Positions 7,803-15,922 are shown, counted from the first letter of the stretch. The stretch is 64,000 bases of DNA from Streptomyces sp. DG2A-72 (GCF_030499575.1 NZ_JASTLC010000001.1:4426001-4490000); one strand, 5' to 3'. Notes: generated by a model from the sequence alone, not told the origin. Numbers and translations are program-made.

Positions 7803-9388
7803 CCGCCGACATCACCCCGGTCGTCGTACGGCTGAAGCTGTCGCTGCTGCGCAACGGGCTACGGCAGTCCGGTGGGCGCAAAGCCGCCTACATCGCGTCC
7901 GCCGTCGTCGCGCTGCTCTTCGCCGCACTGCAACTGCTGGGGCTGATCCTGCTGCGCGGCAACGAGCATGCGACGTCGGTGGTCGTGCTCCTCGTCGCGG
8001 TGCTGGCGCTGGGCTGGGCGGTGATGCCGCTGTTCTTCCCCAGCGGCGACGAGACCCTCGACCCCACCCGCCTGGTGATGCTGCCGCTGCGTCCCGGGCC
8101 GCTCGTGCGGGCGCTGCTGGTGGCCTCGCTGGTGGGCATCGGGCCGCTGTTCACGGTGTGCATGCTCGCCGGTTCCGTCGTCGCGGTGGCGCACGGGGGT
8201 GTGGCGTACGTCGTCGGAGTCGTCGGTGTGGTGCTGGCGCTGCTGGTGTGCGTGGCCCTCGCGCGGGCCGTCGCCGCCGCCAACATCCGGTTGCTGACCA
8301 GCCGCAGGGGCCGTGATCTCGCGGTGCTCAGTGGTCTGGTGATCGCCGTCGGGGCGCAGCTCGTCAACTTCGGGGCGCAGCGGCTGGGTTCGGCCGGGCT
8401 GGGGCAGCTCGACCCCTTCGCCGACGTGCTGAAGTGGGTGCCGCCCGCGTCGGCGATCGGGGCGGCGGACTCGGCGAGCGACGGCTCGTACGGGATCGCT
8501 GTTCTGCAACTCGCCCTGAGCGCCCTGGCGTTGTGGCTGCTGCTGCGGCAGTGGTCGGGGCATCTGAACCGGCTGATGACCGCGCCCGACGGGTCCACCC
8601 TCCAGAGCGCCGAGGGCGTCGCCCGCGAGCGGACCTCGACCGGACTGTCGCGTTTCCTGCCGGTCGGCCGGACCGGCACGGTCATGGAGCGCAGCCTGCG
8701 CTATGTGTGGCGCGACCCCAAGACCAAGGCCGCCTGGGTGACTTCGCTCGCCATCGGTCTGATCGTGCCGCTGTTCAACGCCTTGCAGGGCACCGGCTCG
8801 ATCTACTTCGCCTGCTTCGCCGCGGGGATGCTCGGCATCCAGATGTACAACCAGTTCGGGCAGGACACCTCCGCGTTCTGGATGGTCGCGATGACGATCT
8901 CGTCCACGAAGGATGCGTACGTCGAACTGCGCGCGCGTGCCCTCGCGTTGCTGGTGATCACGCTGCCGTACGCCGCGCTGGTCACCGTGCTGACGACGGC
9001 GCTGCTCGGCGACTGGGCCAAGCTGCCCGAGGTGCTGGGGCTGTCCTTCGCGCTGCTCGGCGCGATGCTGGCGACCGGGGCGTGGACGTCGGCACGCTTC
9101 CCGTACTCCATCCCGCAGGAGGGCTACAAGAACGTCGCCCCCGGACAGGCCGGACTCGCCTGGATCGCCATCTTCGGCGGCATGGTCGCAGCGGCGCTGC
9201 TGTGCGCCCCGGTCATCGGCGTCACGATCTGGCTGAACGTGAGCGCGGACGGCGGCGACTGGACGTGGGTGCTGCTGCCGGTGGGTGTCGCGTACGGGGC
9301 CGCTGTCACTTGGCTGGGCCTGAGGCTGGCGGCCCCTCGGACGGCGGAACGACTGCCGGAGATCCTTACGGCGGTTAGCAAGGGCTGA
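7799..9388 (+). CDS. ABC transporter integral membrane permease
   Basis: This 529-residue protein is highly hydrophobic, with about ten to twelve membrane segments (for example IASAVVALLFAALQLLGLIL and VVVLLVAVLALGWAVMPLFF) and a central soluble loop around residues 265-310. It is the membrane partner of the ATPase whose stop codon it overlaps (ATGA at 7799-7802). Long single-chain permeases of this kind are common in Streptomyces ABC-2-like exporters. I see no substrate-specific motif. The next features are an inverted copy of the 31-bp repeat and a convergent hydrolase gene. Confidence 0.88.
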   Translation: MTADITPVVVRLKLSLLRNGLRQSGGRKAAYIASAVVALLFAALQLLGLILLRGNEHATSVVVLLVAVLALGWAVMPLFFPSGDETLDPTRLVMLPLRPGPLVRALLVASLVGIGPLFTVCMLAGSVVAVAHGGVAYVVGVVGVVLALLVCVALARAVAAANIRLLTSRRGRDLAVLSGLVIAVGAQLVNFGAQRLGSAGLGQLDPFADVLKWVPPASAIGAADSASDGSYGIAVLQLALSALALWLLLRQWSGHLNRLMTAPDGSTLQSAEGVARERTSTGLSRFLPVGRTGTVMERSLRYVWRDPKTKAAWVTSLAIGLIVPLFNALQGTGSIYFACFAAGMLGIQMYNQFGQDTSAFWMVAMTISSTKDAYVELRARALALLVITLPYAALVTVLTTALLGDWAKLPEVLGLSFALLGAMLATGAWTSARFPYSIPQEGYKNVAPGQAGLAWIAIFGGMVAAALLCAPVIGVTIWLNVSADGGDWTWVLLPVGVAYGAAVTWLGLRLAAPRTAERLPEILTAVSKG

Positions 9389-9423
9389 CGGAGACTTTTT
9401 ACTCAGGGCCCTGCGACGCCGTT

Positions 9424-9454
9424 AAGGGGCGCGGGGAACTGTGCGACAAGCCAC
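9424..9454 (-). repeat. 31-bp dispersed intergenic repeat, copy 3 (inverted)
   Basis: On the reverse strand this reads GTGGCTTGTCGCACAGTTCC followed by CCGCGCCCCTT, differing from copies 1 and 2 at two positions. It lies between two convergent genes, where a transcription terminator would be expected. Confidence 0.8.
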
Positions 9455-9510
9455 GGACTACCCGCACCCGCCAACGAACAGCCCCCGGCAGACGAGAACG
9501 CGCCCCAAAC

Positions 9511-10431
9511 TCACAGCTCATTCAAAAACGGCTCAATCGCCGCGCGCCACGCTTCCGGCTGGTCATAGTGGACAAGATGCCCGGCGTCGGCCACCTCCGC
9601 GTACTCGCCGAGAGGCAACACGCGCACCATCTCCTGGGCCTCGGCCCGCCCCAACTCCCCATCAAGCCCGCGGACGACCAGGGCCGGGCACTGCACCTGG
9701 GCCAGCTCCTCCCAGTGCGCGTCGTACACCCACGTCTCCCGGGACTTGAGCATCTGGTCGGGTTCGAAGACGGGCCGCCAGCCGTCGGACGACTCGTGCA
9801 TCACCTCGGCGTAGAACTCGCCGCGGGACGGAATGGGCCGCTCCACCCAAGGGTCGTCCTCACCGAACCACTTGCGGACATCGGCGAGGGTGGCGAACGG
9901 AACGGGCCAGGACTTGAACCACTGGGCCCACTCCCGCTGCGAGGCCGCGCCGAGTGCGGAGGCCCGCATATCGCAGATGATCACTCCGCGGACCAGATCG
10001 GGGCGCCTGGCGGCGAGTTGCCAGGCGGTCAGGGCGCCCATCGCATGGCCGATGAGGACGGCCGGGCCGAGGCCGAGCTGTTCGAGGGCGGCCTCGGCGT
10101 CCTCGACATAGGCCTCGCGGGTGAAGGAGGCCTGCGGGGGCTTGTCGCTCTGGCCGTGGCCGCGCTGGTCGAGCGCGACGGCGCGATGGCGTCCGGAGAG
10201 CCAGCGGGCGGTGGAGGCCCAGTGCGAGGCGCGGCCCATCAGGCCGTGGAGTAACAGCACGCCGGAGAAGCGGTCCTGTTCGCCGGTGCCGGGCGGCTGG
10301 TCCGGGGCCTGGTCCGGGGCCTGGTCCGTGTGCCCTGTTGCGTGCGCCGGGTCGGGCTTGGGAGGGTCGCCGAACTCCCAGGCCGCCAGGCGTACGCCGC
10401 CCGCCCCGGTCACGTCGATGCGCCGCGCCAT
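9511..10431 (-). CDS. Alpha/beta hydrolase-fold protein with Ala in place of the nucleophile Ser
   Basis: The 306-residue product has the alpha/beta-hydrolase pattern: oxyanion-loop segment VLLLHGLMGRASHW, DQRGHGQSDKP, a nucleophile elbow, an acid-region strand LVVRGLDGELGR and a C-terminal His in DAGHLVHYDQPE. The elbow reads LIGHAMGALT, so the expected G-x-S-x-G is G-H-A-M-G; the codon is GCG at 10042-10044. Without the Ser classical hydrolysis should fail, unless the protein works by a serine-independent mechanism or has become non-catalytic. Start is the ATG at 10431 with AGGA close by; an in-frame ATG at 10557 would add 42 basic residues. Cytoplasmic, substrate unknown. Confidence 0.82.
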   Translation of the reverse strand: MARRIDVTGAGGVRLAAWEFGDPPKPDPAHATGHTDQAPDQAPDQPPGTGEQDRFSGVLLLHGLMGRASHWASTARWLSGRHRAVALDQRGHGQSDKPPQASFTREAYVEDAEAALEQLGLGPAVLIGHAMGALTAWQLAARRPDLVRGVIICDMRASALGAASQREWAQWFKSWPVPFATLADVRKWFGEDDPWVERPIPSRGEFYAEVMHESSDGWRPVFEPDQMLKSRETWVYDAHWEELAQVQCPALVVRGLDGELGRAEAQEMVRVLPLGEYAEVADAGHLVHYDQPEAWRAAIEPFLNEL

Positions 10432-10620
10432 GGATCCTGGCACCCCCCTAGCTCCGCTCGGACCGCTCGCTCCCGCTCGAGCCGACCGGTCCTGTGAACC
10501 GTGTCCTGCCTGCCGTGGTACCACTCTCTGCCGGGGCCGGTCGGGGCCCTCGCTCATCTGCCGACATGCCGCGCCTACTGGTGAAGCGCAGGTTCCGCAT
10601 GCCGTGTCACCCTCAGACTA

Positions 10621-10636
10621 TCGAATACACATTCGA
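10621..10636. promoter_or_regulatory. SOS-box-like palindrome
   Basis: TCGAATACACATTCGA is a perfect 6-bp inverted repeat with a 4-bp spacer, close to the actinobacterial LexA site TCGAAC-N4-GTTCGA with symmetric substitutions at the inner positions. Reading leftward it lies directly upstream of a possible -10 (TAGTCT), in the direction of the hydrolase gene. Confidence 0.35.
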
Positions 10637-10802
10637 AGATGCCGGGTCTGCCGGTAACACCCCTCGTACGAGTGACCTCGGTCAGGGATTGACCGCCCGC
10701 GGCGAGGGGAGATCTTCTGCGGGAGGCGGACCGCTCGGGGAAAACGGTCCGAGGGGAATGACCCTGGGAGCTCGGGGCTCCGGGTCAACACAGGGGAGGA
10801 CA

Positions 10803-10830
10803 GGCCCCGGCGCCACACGGCGCCGGGGCC
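10803..10830. terminator. Strong terminator-like hairpin
   Basis: GGCCCCGGCGCC and GGCGCCGGGGCC form a perfect 12-bp stem around ACAC. It is about 225 bp beyond the dmdR1 stop codon, so it may end the dmdR1 transcript or a transcript from the opposite side. Confidence 0.6.
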
Positions 10831-11055
10831 CTCTCCACTTCTACGGCACATCCTCCCCGCCCCCTCCCCGGCCGGACGACATCGCTGTCGCACCACTGCC
10901 AAGAATCCCTCAGGTCATATGCCTCACGCGACAGCCTCGCACGTGAACCGTCCGAGCGCTGCAATTCGACGCAGTGAATCCTGGAAACGGCAAGATCACC
11001 ACGGTGCCGCTGACCGCTTCTCCGCCCTCGGACGCCAACAGCTCCCGGCGCTCGG

Positions 11056-11748
11056 TCAGCGCTTGGCGACGAACACGTGGGAGGCCACGTCCGACTCCAG
11101 CTCGGCCGCCTCGCCGCCACTGCCCACCAGCACCCCGCCGGCCGACTCCGTCACGCTCACCACCGAGCCGGGCTGCACGCCCGCGCGGCGCAGCGTGTAC
11201 ATCAACTGTGCGTCCGTCTGGATCGGCTCGCCGATACGGCGCACCACGACCGTCTTGCCCTCCGTCCCCGGGTCCAGGTCGGCCAGCGACACCATGCCCT
11301 CGTCCAGGAACGGATCGGCGCCGTCCTTCTCGCCCAGCTCCTCCAGGCCCGGGATCGGATTGCCGTACGGCGACTCGGTGGGGTGGCGCAGCAGCTCGAG
11401 CACGCGCCGCTCCACGGCCTCACTCATCACGTGCTCCCAGCGACACGCCTCGGCGTGCACCTGCTCCCACTCCAGCCCGATCACGTCGACGAGCAGGCAC
11501 TCCGCCAGGCGGTGCTTGCGCATCACGCGCGTCGCCAGCCGGCGGCCCTCGTCCGTGAACTCCAGGTGCCGGTCGCTGGCGACGGACACCAGTCCGTCCC
11601 GCTCCATCCGTGCCACGGTCTGGCTGACCGTCGGCCCGCTCTGGTCCAGCCGCTCGGCGATCCGGGCGCGCATGGGGACCACACCTTCCTCCTCCAGCTC
11701 GAGGATGGTGCGGAGATACATCTCCGTGGTGTCGATCAGTCCGGACAT
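11056..11748 (-). CDS. dmdR1: DtxR-family iron-dependent repressor DmdR1 (DesR)
   Basis: This 230-residue protein is the global ferrous-iron repressor of siderophore and iron-uptake genes in Streptomyces. All metal ligands known from DtxR fall at the same numbers: ancillary site His79, Glu83 and His98; primary site Met10, Cys102, Glu105 and His106 (segment EACRWEHVMS). The N-terminal winged helix includes SGPTVSQTVARMERDGLV, followed by the dimerisation domain and a C-terminal SH3-like domain. The ATG at 11748 aligns Met10 correctly, which decides the start. I saw no iron box in its own upstream region. A long ORF lies on the opposite strand. Confidence 0.95.
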   Translation of the reverse strand: MSGLIDTTEMYLRTILELEEEGVVPMRARIAERLDQSGPTVSQTVARMERDGLVSVASDRHLEFTDEGRRLATRVMRKHRLAECLLVDVIGLEWEQVHAEACRWEHVMSEAVERRVLELLRHPTESPYGNPIPGLEELGEKDGADPFLDEGMVSLADLDPGTEGKTVVVRRIGEPIQTDAQLMYTLRRAGVQPGSVVSVTESAGGVLVGSGGEAAELESDVASHVFVAKR

Positions 11749-11763
11749 ACGTGCCCCTCGTGA
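11077..11763 (+). CDS. adm: Antisense ORF overlapping dmdR1 (adm-like)
   Basis: A 228-codon GTG-initiated ORF lies almost entirely antisense to dmdR1. For S. coelicolor an antiparallel gene, adm, overlapping dmdR1 has been reported to affect siderophore and antibiotic production; position and length here agree with it. The predicted product is rich in His, Leu, Arg and Gln with no recognisable domain, as expected of an antisense reading of a high-GC gene. From sequence alone it could be a chance open frame, since high-GC coding DNA often leaves the opposite strand open. No strong ribosome-binding site was seen. Confidence 0.35.
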   Translation: MGGHVRLQLGRLAATAHQHPAGRLRHAHHRAGLHARAAQRVHQLCVRLDRLADTAHHDRLALRPRVQVGQRHHALVQERIGAVLLAQLLQARDRIAVRRLGGVAQQLEHAPLHGLTHHVLPATRLGVHLLPLQPDHVDEQALRQAVLAHHARRQPAALVRELQVPVAGDGHQSVPLHPCHGLADRRPALVQPLGDPGAHGDHTFLLQLEDGAEIHLRGVDQSGHTCPS

Positions 11764-11960
11764 GATCTGCCGGAAGCACGACAGCTTCCCGGCGCGTGCG
11801 CTGGCCCTGGCTTCAATTCTGCCGGATACCACTGACAAGCGTGCCGTGCCGGTGAAACCGGGGGTTGCGGCGGCGCGGAACGGGAGTGTGATGCGCGTGG
11901 CGGGGGGGCGGCGATCTTGGTACTCGACGTGGTGGGACCCGGTCGCCTAGCGTTCCGTAC

Positions 11961-12359
11961 ATGACAGCGCGGCGAGCGATACTCAGCGGTTCGGTGTTCG
12001 AGGAGCAGATCGGGTATGCCCGGGCCGTGGTCGACGGGGACTGGGTGCATGTGTCCGGGACGACCGGCTACGACTACGCCACCATGACGATCTCCGACGA
12101 CGTGGTCGAACAGGCCGAGCAGTGTCTGCGCAACGTGGGCGCGGCACTGGCCGAGGCGGGGTGCTCGTTCGCCGATGTCGTCCGGGTGCGGTACCTGCTG
12201 CCGGAGCGGGACGACTTCGAACCCTGCTGGCCGGTACTGCGCCGCCACTTCGGCGAGGTCCTGCCGGCGGCGACCATGATGGTGTGCGGGCTGGCCGACC
12301 CCCGGATGAAGTTCGAGATCGAGGTCTACGCGCGACGCACGGGCGGCGACGGTGCCTGA
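11961..12359 (+). CDS. RidA/YjgF family protein (enamine/imine deaminase-like)
   Basis: RidA-family trimers hydrolyse reactive enamine/imine intermediates released by PLP enzymes. The 132-residue product shows the family's order of elements: ARAVVDGDWVHVSGTTG, a helix VVEQAEQCLRNVGAALAEAG, VVRVRYLLPE, and a C-terminal strand KFEIEVYARR. The gene is divergent from dmdR1 and is followed, with an 8-bp overlap, by a GNAT acetyltransferase gene, so the two are co-translated. A TAGCGT hexamer 7 bp before the ATG at 11961 could be a -10 element giving a very short leader. Confidence 0.88.
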   Translation: MTARRAILSGSVFEEQIGYARAVVDGDWVHVSGTTGYDYATMTISDDVVEQAEQCLRNVGAALAEAGCSFADVVRVRYLLPERDDFEPCWPVLRRHFGEVLPAATMMVCGLADPRMKFEIEVYARRTGGDGA

Positions 12360-12804
12360 CCTCCGCCTGGAGCCGGTGACCGGCGACGCCATGCTCGAAC
12401 AGTGGCGGCACGTGCACAACGCGATCGTGCCGCCCGCCGCCATGGATCTCGACGAAGTGCGGGAGCGCAGTGGCCGCTACCGGCTGGAGAACGCGTATCT
12501 CGGCGACGAACTCGTGGGGTGCTCCACCGTGCGGCCGCCCGAGGGCGAGAACGCCATCGCGACGGTGATCGCGCGCGTGCTGCCCCGGTATCGGCGGCGG
12601 GGACTCGGGAACGCTCTGTATGAGAAAGGGCTCGCCCACGCGCGCGTGCTGGGCGCCGATGTGATCGAGACCTGCGTGCCGGCCGCCAACGAGGACGGGG
12701 TGCGGTTTGCCGAGACACGCGGATTCGTGGAGGTCGAGAGGTATGTGCTGCCGGGTGCGAACGACCTGTGGATCGACCTCCGCCTCGCCACCTCCGGACG
12801 GTAA
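12352..12804 (+). CDS. GNAT-family N-acetyltransferase
   Basis: The 150-residue protein transfers an acyl group from acetyl-CoA to an unknown amine. The pyrophosphate-binding motif appears as RYRRRGLGNALYEKGL, followed by a helix and a strand VIETCVPAANEDGVRFAETR, with the usual GF near the C-terminal part. The GTG start at 12352 lies inside the end of the RidA gene, indicating translational coupling. Substrate and regulation are not visible. Confidence 0.88.
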   Translation: MPDLRLEPVTGDAMLEQWRHVHNAIVPPAAMDLDEVRERSGRYRLENAYLGDELVGCSTVRPPEGENAIATVIARVLPRYRRRGLGNALYEKGLAHARVLGADVIETCVPAANEDGVRFAETRGFVEVERYVLPGANDLWIDLRLATSGR

Positions 12805-12951
12805 GAAGGGGTTCACGCCGAGTTTCCGGCATGCAACGATTCTCTCAATCTTGCGGGAACTCGATGTGTGCTGCGTCACGTTCGAGTTGAATGATTGTTA
12901 GTGAGCGAACCGACGTGCCGTACGTACGGACGCAGCCTGCAGGGGGTCCAG

Positions 12952-14379
12952 GTGAGTGCTTCCCGGCGTAGTGGGACCACCGACGAGCTGGGGCCGGACG
13001 AGCCCGAACGGGACGGTCCGGAGGGCTCGGGCGGTTCCGATCTGCTGGCTGCGCTGCTGGACGGCATGGACGCGGCCCTGTGCGCCTTCGACGCCGACGG
13101 TGTCGTCACGCACTGGAATCGTGAGGCCGAGCGGATTCTCGGGTGGACCGCGAGTGAGGCCGTGGGCCGGCACGGGTTCGCCGGGTGGGCCGTACGGCCG
13201 GCCGACGCCGAAGAGGTCGAGTCCCGGCTGATGGCCGCCATGCACGCGCCGGGACGCCAGGTCCATGAGTTCGCGCTGCTCACCAAGGACGGCGGCCGGG
13301 TCCTCGTACGGACCCAGTCCGCGGCCGTCCGCGGCCCCGACGGAAAGCCCGCCGGTCTGTACTGCGCCTTCAGCGAGGTGCACACGCAGATCGACCTCGA
13401 ACGGTCCATCGCACTGAGCGAGGCCCTCTTCGACGACGCGAGCTGGGGCGTCGTCCTCGTCGACGCCGACCTGCGGCCCGCCGTCGTGAACGCGCACGCG
13501 GCCCGCGCGCTGGGCATCGGGCGTACGTCCGTGCTCGGCAGACCGCTCGGTGAACTGCTCTCCCAAGGCGTCGAGGAACTCGAGAGCGCCCTCACCCATG
13601 TGCTCGCCGAGGGCGCGCCCCCCGCGCCCGCCGAGATCTGGGTCGGCGTACGCACACCGGAGGGCGAGAAGCGGCGCTGCTGGCGCTGCGGCTTCGTACG
13701 GCTGGCCTCCCCGCTCGCCGAGGAACCGGTACCGCTCGGCGTCGGCTGGCTGTTCAACGACGTCACGGAGGCCAAGCAGGCCGAGCAGGAGGCGTCGTTG
13801 CTGCGGTTCCGCAGCAATCAGCTCCACCGTGCCGCACGGGCCGCCGCCGAGTGCGAGGACCCGGCCGAGGCCGCCACCGTCCACCTCGACTTCGCGCTCG
13901 CGGGGTTCGCCGACCACGCCCTGATCGACCGCGCGGCGGGCGGCGCGATCACCGACGCGGAGACCGCCGGGCCCGTACGACTGGTACGCATCGCCGCCAC
14001 ACCCGCGGGCGCGCCCGGACCGAGCCTGGTCACCGGTCAGGCCGGCCTGCCCATCCGCTACGGCGAGGGGCACCCCGCCTTGCAGTGCGTCCAGCGAGGC
14101 GGCTCCGTGCGGGCCAGCGTCGGCACCGTACCGGCCGAACAGGCACGCGCCTGGGCACTGGCCCGGCAGTGGCCACCGGACGCCGTGCACGCGCTGTGCG
14201 CGGTGCTGCGCAGCCGGGGGCGGACGCTGGGCGTCGTGACGTTTCTGCGCGGGGCCGGACGCAGCGCGTTCGAACGGCCCGACGCGGCGTACGCGGAGGA
14301 TGTCGCCGTACGCATCGCGGGGGCGCTGGATCTGGCGGGGGCGGTGCGCGGGGACTGGCCGCCGGAGGGTTCGGGGTAA
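12952..14379 (+). CDS. PAS-PAS-GAF sensory protein without an output domain
   Basis: The product (about 475 residues) has an N-terminal PAS domain (ALCAFDADGVVTHWNREAER, about residues 35-140), a second PAS domain (GVVLVDADLRPAVVNAHAAR, about 155-270) and a GAF-like domain to the C-terminus. No histidine kinase, PP2C phosphatase or diguanylate-cyclase domain follows, so it probably signals by protein contact. The GTG at 12952 has a clear AGGGGGT five bases upstream and was preferred; a GTG at 12901 would add 17 residues. It is soluble. A short unassigned gap of about 150 bp precedes it. Confidence 0.8.
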   Translation: MSASRRSGTTDELGPDEPERDGPEGSGGSDLLAALLDGMDAALCAFDADGVVTHWNREAERILGWTASEAVGRHGFAGWAVRPADAEEVESRLMAAMHAPGRQVHEFALLTKDGGRVLVRTQSAAVRGPDGKPAGLYCAFSEVHTQIDLERSIALSEALFDDASWGVVLVDADLRPAVVNAHAARALGIGRTSVLGRPLGELLSQGVEELESALTHVLAEGAPPAPAEIWVGVRTPEGEKRRCWRCGFVRLASPLAEEPVPLGVGWLFNDVTEAKQAEQEASLLRFRSNQLHRAARAAAECEDPAEAATVHLDFALAGFADHALIDRAAGGAITDAETAGPVRLVRIAATPAGAPGPSLVTGQAGLPIRYGEGHPALQCVQRGGSVRASVGTVPAEQARAWALARQWPPDAVHALCAVLRSRGRTLGVVTFLRGAGRSAFERPDAAYAEDVAVRIAGALDLAGAVRGDWPPEGSG

Positions 14380-14401
14380 AGGCTGGGCCGGGCGCTTCCG
14401 G

Positions 14402-15157
14402 CTAACGGCGATAGAAGATCCGGTCCCCGTACTCCTCCATCACCCGCCCGTTCCAGTCATGGCCCCCGTCGACGTTGCCGGAGCGCAGCAGTGGAGGTTC
14501 GATGCCGCGGGCGGCCAGCGCGGTGGCCGTTTCGGCCATGACCGCCTGGAGCAGGGCCGACGTGACGACCGTGGAGGCCGGGGCGAAGGGCGCCGGGACG
14601 GTGTCGAGGGTGAGTTCCGCGTCACCGACGGCGATCTTCGAGTCGAGGACGATGTCGCAGTGGTCCTTCAGATACGTCCCCGAGGAGTGCCGGGACTTCG
14701 TCTCCGACGCGTACGCCACCGAGGTCACGCCGATCACCTTCACGCCCAGGGCACGGGCGTTCATGGCCATCTCCACGGGCAGCGCGTTGCGGCCGGACAG
14801 CGAGACGATCACCAGGGCGTCGCCCTCGCGAACCGGAGACGTGTCGAGCACGGCACTCGCGAGACCGTCGACCCGTTCCAGCGCGGAGCCGAGGGTGGCC
14901 GGGACGACATCGACTCCTACGACGCCGGGGACGGCCAGCAGATTCATCAGCGCCAGGCCACCCGCGCGGTAGACGACGTCCTGCGCGGCCAGCGAGGAGT
15001 GCCCGGCGCCGAAGGCGAACAGACGGCCACCGGCGACGACCGTGTCCGCGAGGAGCGACCCGGCCGCCGTGATCGTCTCGCCCTCCTCGTCCCGCACGCG
15101 TCGCAGCAGCCCGATCGCGGCATCGAAGAACTGACCGGACGGCTGGCTGTCGCTCAT
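14402..15157 (-). CDS. SIS-domain sugar-phosphate isomerase/binding protein (UPF0309 family)
   Basis: The 251-residue product is a SIS (sugar isomerase) domain protein of the UPF0309 type. FAFGAGHSSLAAQDVVYRAG and ALVIVSLSGRNALPVEMAMN are the phosphosugar-binding loops; the C-terminal part NVDGGHDWNGRVMEEYGDRI is characteristic of the group. Known SIS proteins act on amino-sugar phosphates, and the promoter contains a DasR-like site (see 15227-15252), which supports a role in N-acetylglucosamine or cell-wall amino-sugar metabolism. It is convergent with the PAS gene, 22 bp apart. Exact substrate unknown. Confidence 0.85.
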   Translation of the reverse strand: MSDSQPSGQFFDAAIGLLRRVRDEEGETITAAGSLLADTVVAGGRLFAFGAGHSSLAAQDVVYRAGGLALMNLLAVPGVVGVDVVPATLGSALERVDGLASAVLDTSPVREGDALVIVSLSGRNALPVEMAMNARALGVKVIGVTSVAYASETKSRHSSGTYLKDHCDIVLDSKIAVGDAELTLDTVPAPFAPASTVVTSALLQAVMAETATALAARGIEPPLLRSGNVDGGHDWNGRVMEEYGDRIFYRR

Positions 15158-15226
15158 GCGGGGTCCCTTCGGGGCGGGCGTGGCGGCGTACGGCGGCGTG
15201 CTGCGGCGATGTGTTGCGGATCACGG

Positions 15227-15252
15227 TGCGGTCTGGACCAGTGCGGTGTCAA
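15227..15252 (-). promoter_or_regulatory. Promoter -35 with DasR-responsive-element-like site for the SIS gene
   Basis: On the reverse strand TTGACA (15247-15252) is followed by ACTGGTCCAGACCGCA (15227-15242). The latter matches 13 of 16 positions of the DasR consensus ACTGGTCTAGACCACT and sits where it would block RNA polymerase. It is about 70 bp upstream of the SIS start codon. Confidence 0.5.
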
Positions 15253-15348
15253 TACGGCCGTTGCCGCGTGACGTCGGGTAGCGCGCCAGCGGCACAACTG
15301 CCCCCAACGGGCGTGACCCCATACGAGGAGCGGTCTGAGAAGCGGTCT

Positions 15349-15726
15349 TCAGTGACGGACCAGGCAGAACGGATGCCCAGCCGGATCGGCATAGATACGC
15401 CAGCTCCGCCCCTCCGCACCGTCGTCCAAGACCGTCGCCCCGCGGGCCAGCACCTGCTGCTGGGCTTGGTCCAGGTCTGCGACACCGAAGTCCAGATGGA
15501 ACTGCTGGGGCCGGGCAGGGTCGGGCCACACCGGCGGCAGGTAGTCCGCCGCCCGTTGGAACGCAAGGACGAGCCCGGACGGCGTGTGCAGTGTCGCCCA
15601 GCCGTCGTCGAGCGCCCACCGCTTGTCCTGCTGATTGACGCTCCCGCCCAGCAGGGAGTTGTAGAACGCGGCGAGTTCCGCAGGGTCGGAGCAGTCCAGG
15701 ACCACGCACTGGAGGTCGGCGATCAT
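15349..15726 (-). CDS. VOC-family (glyoxalase/bleomycin-resistance fold) protein
   Basis: The 125-residue product has the paired beta-alpha-beta modules of the vicinal-oxygen-chelate fold: LQCVVLDCSDPAELAAFYNS at the start, FHLDFGVADLDQAQQQVLAR in the middle and YADPAGHPFCLVRH at the end. It resembles the actinobacterial glyoxalase-like subfamily with unknown substrates. It lies alone, upstream of the SIS gene in the same direction with about 190 bp between them, so it probably has its own transcript. Confidence 0.85.
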   Translation of the reverse strand: MIADLQCVVLDCSDPAELAAFYNSLLGGSVNQQDKRWALDDGWATLHTPSGLVLAFQRAADYLPPVWPDPARPQQFHLDFGVADLDQAQQQVLARGATVLDDGAEGRSWRIYADPAGHPFCLVRH

Positions 15727-15840
15727 GGGCAGATCGTAGGCGGCCGACAGGGTGGGCCCGGCCCTCGCTGCGCGAGGTGGCGGAGACAGGGCCTAGCGGC
15801 AGATCTTGGTCGGTAGCGTTGTTGGCACCCGGACGCGCGA

Positions 15841-15879
15841 GGTCACTGGCTCCCCGGCTGGAAAGCCTGTCGAGTGACC
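15841..15879. repeat. Hairpin with GGTCACT/AGTGACC arms
   Basis: GGTCACTGGCT and the facing AGCC plus AGTGACC give an interrupted stem of 7 plus 4 base pairs. It overlaps a 20-bp sequence, CCGGACGCGCGAGGTCACTG (15829-15848), that recurs with two changes at 16176-16195. Confidence 0.45.
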
Positions 15880-15922
15880 AGCCCCAGTCATCATGATCCG
15901 AAAGATCAGCGAGGTGCCCTTG

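Larger units (their letters stand above)
10432..11055. other. Long intergenic region between hydrolase and dmdR1
   Basis: These 624 bases hold a LexA-like palindrome (10621-10636) and a strong hairpin (10803-10830), annotated separately. I found no ORF with good codon bias and a ribosome-binding site in it, and no tRNA. Confidence 0.5.

Noticed and set aside
11749..11960. Iron box upstream of dmdR1
   Set aside because: No sequence close to TTAGGTTAGGCTAACCTAA was found in the divergent region.
15781..15880. tRNA-like sequence (GGTCGGTAGCG...GAGGTCACTGG)
   Set aside because: No acceptor stem pairing, no TTCGAATC T-loop and no cloverleaf could be drawn.
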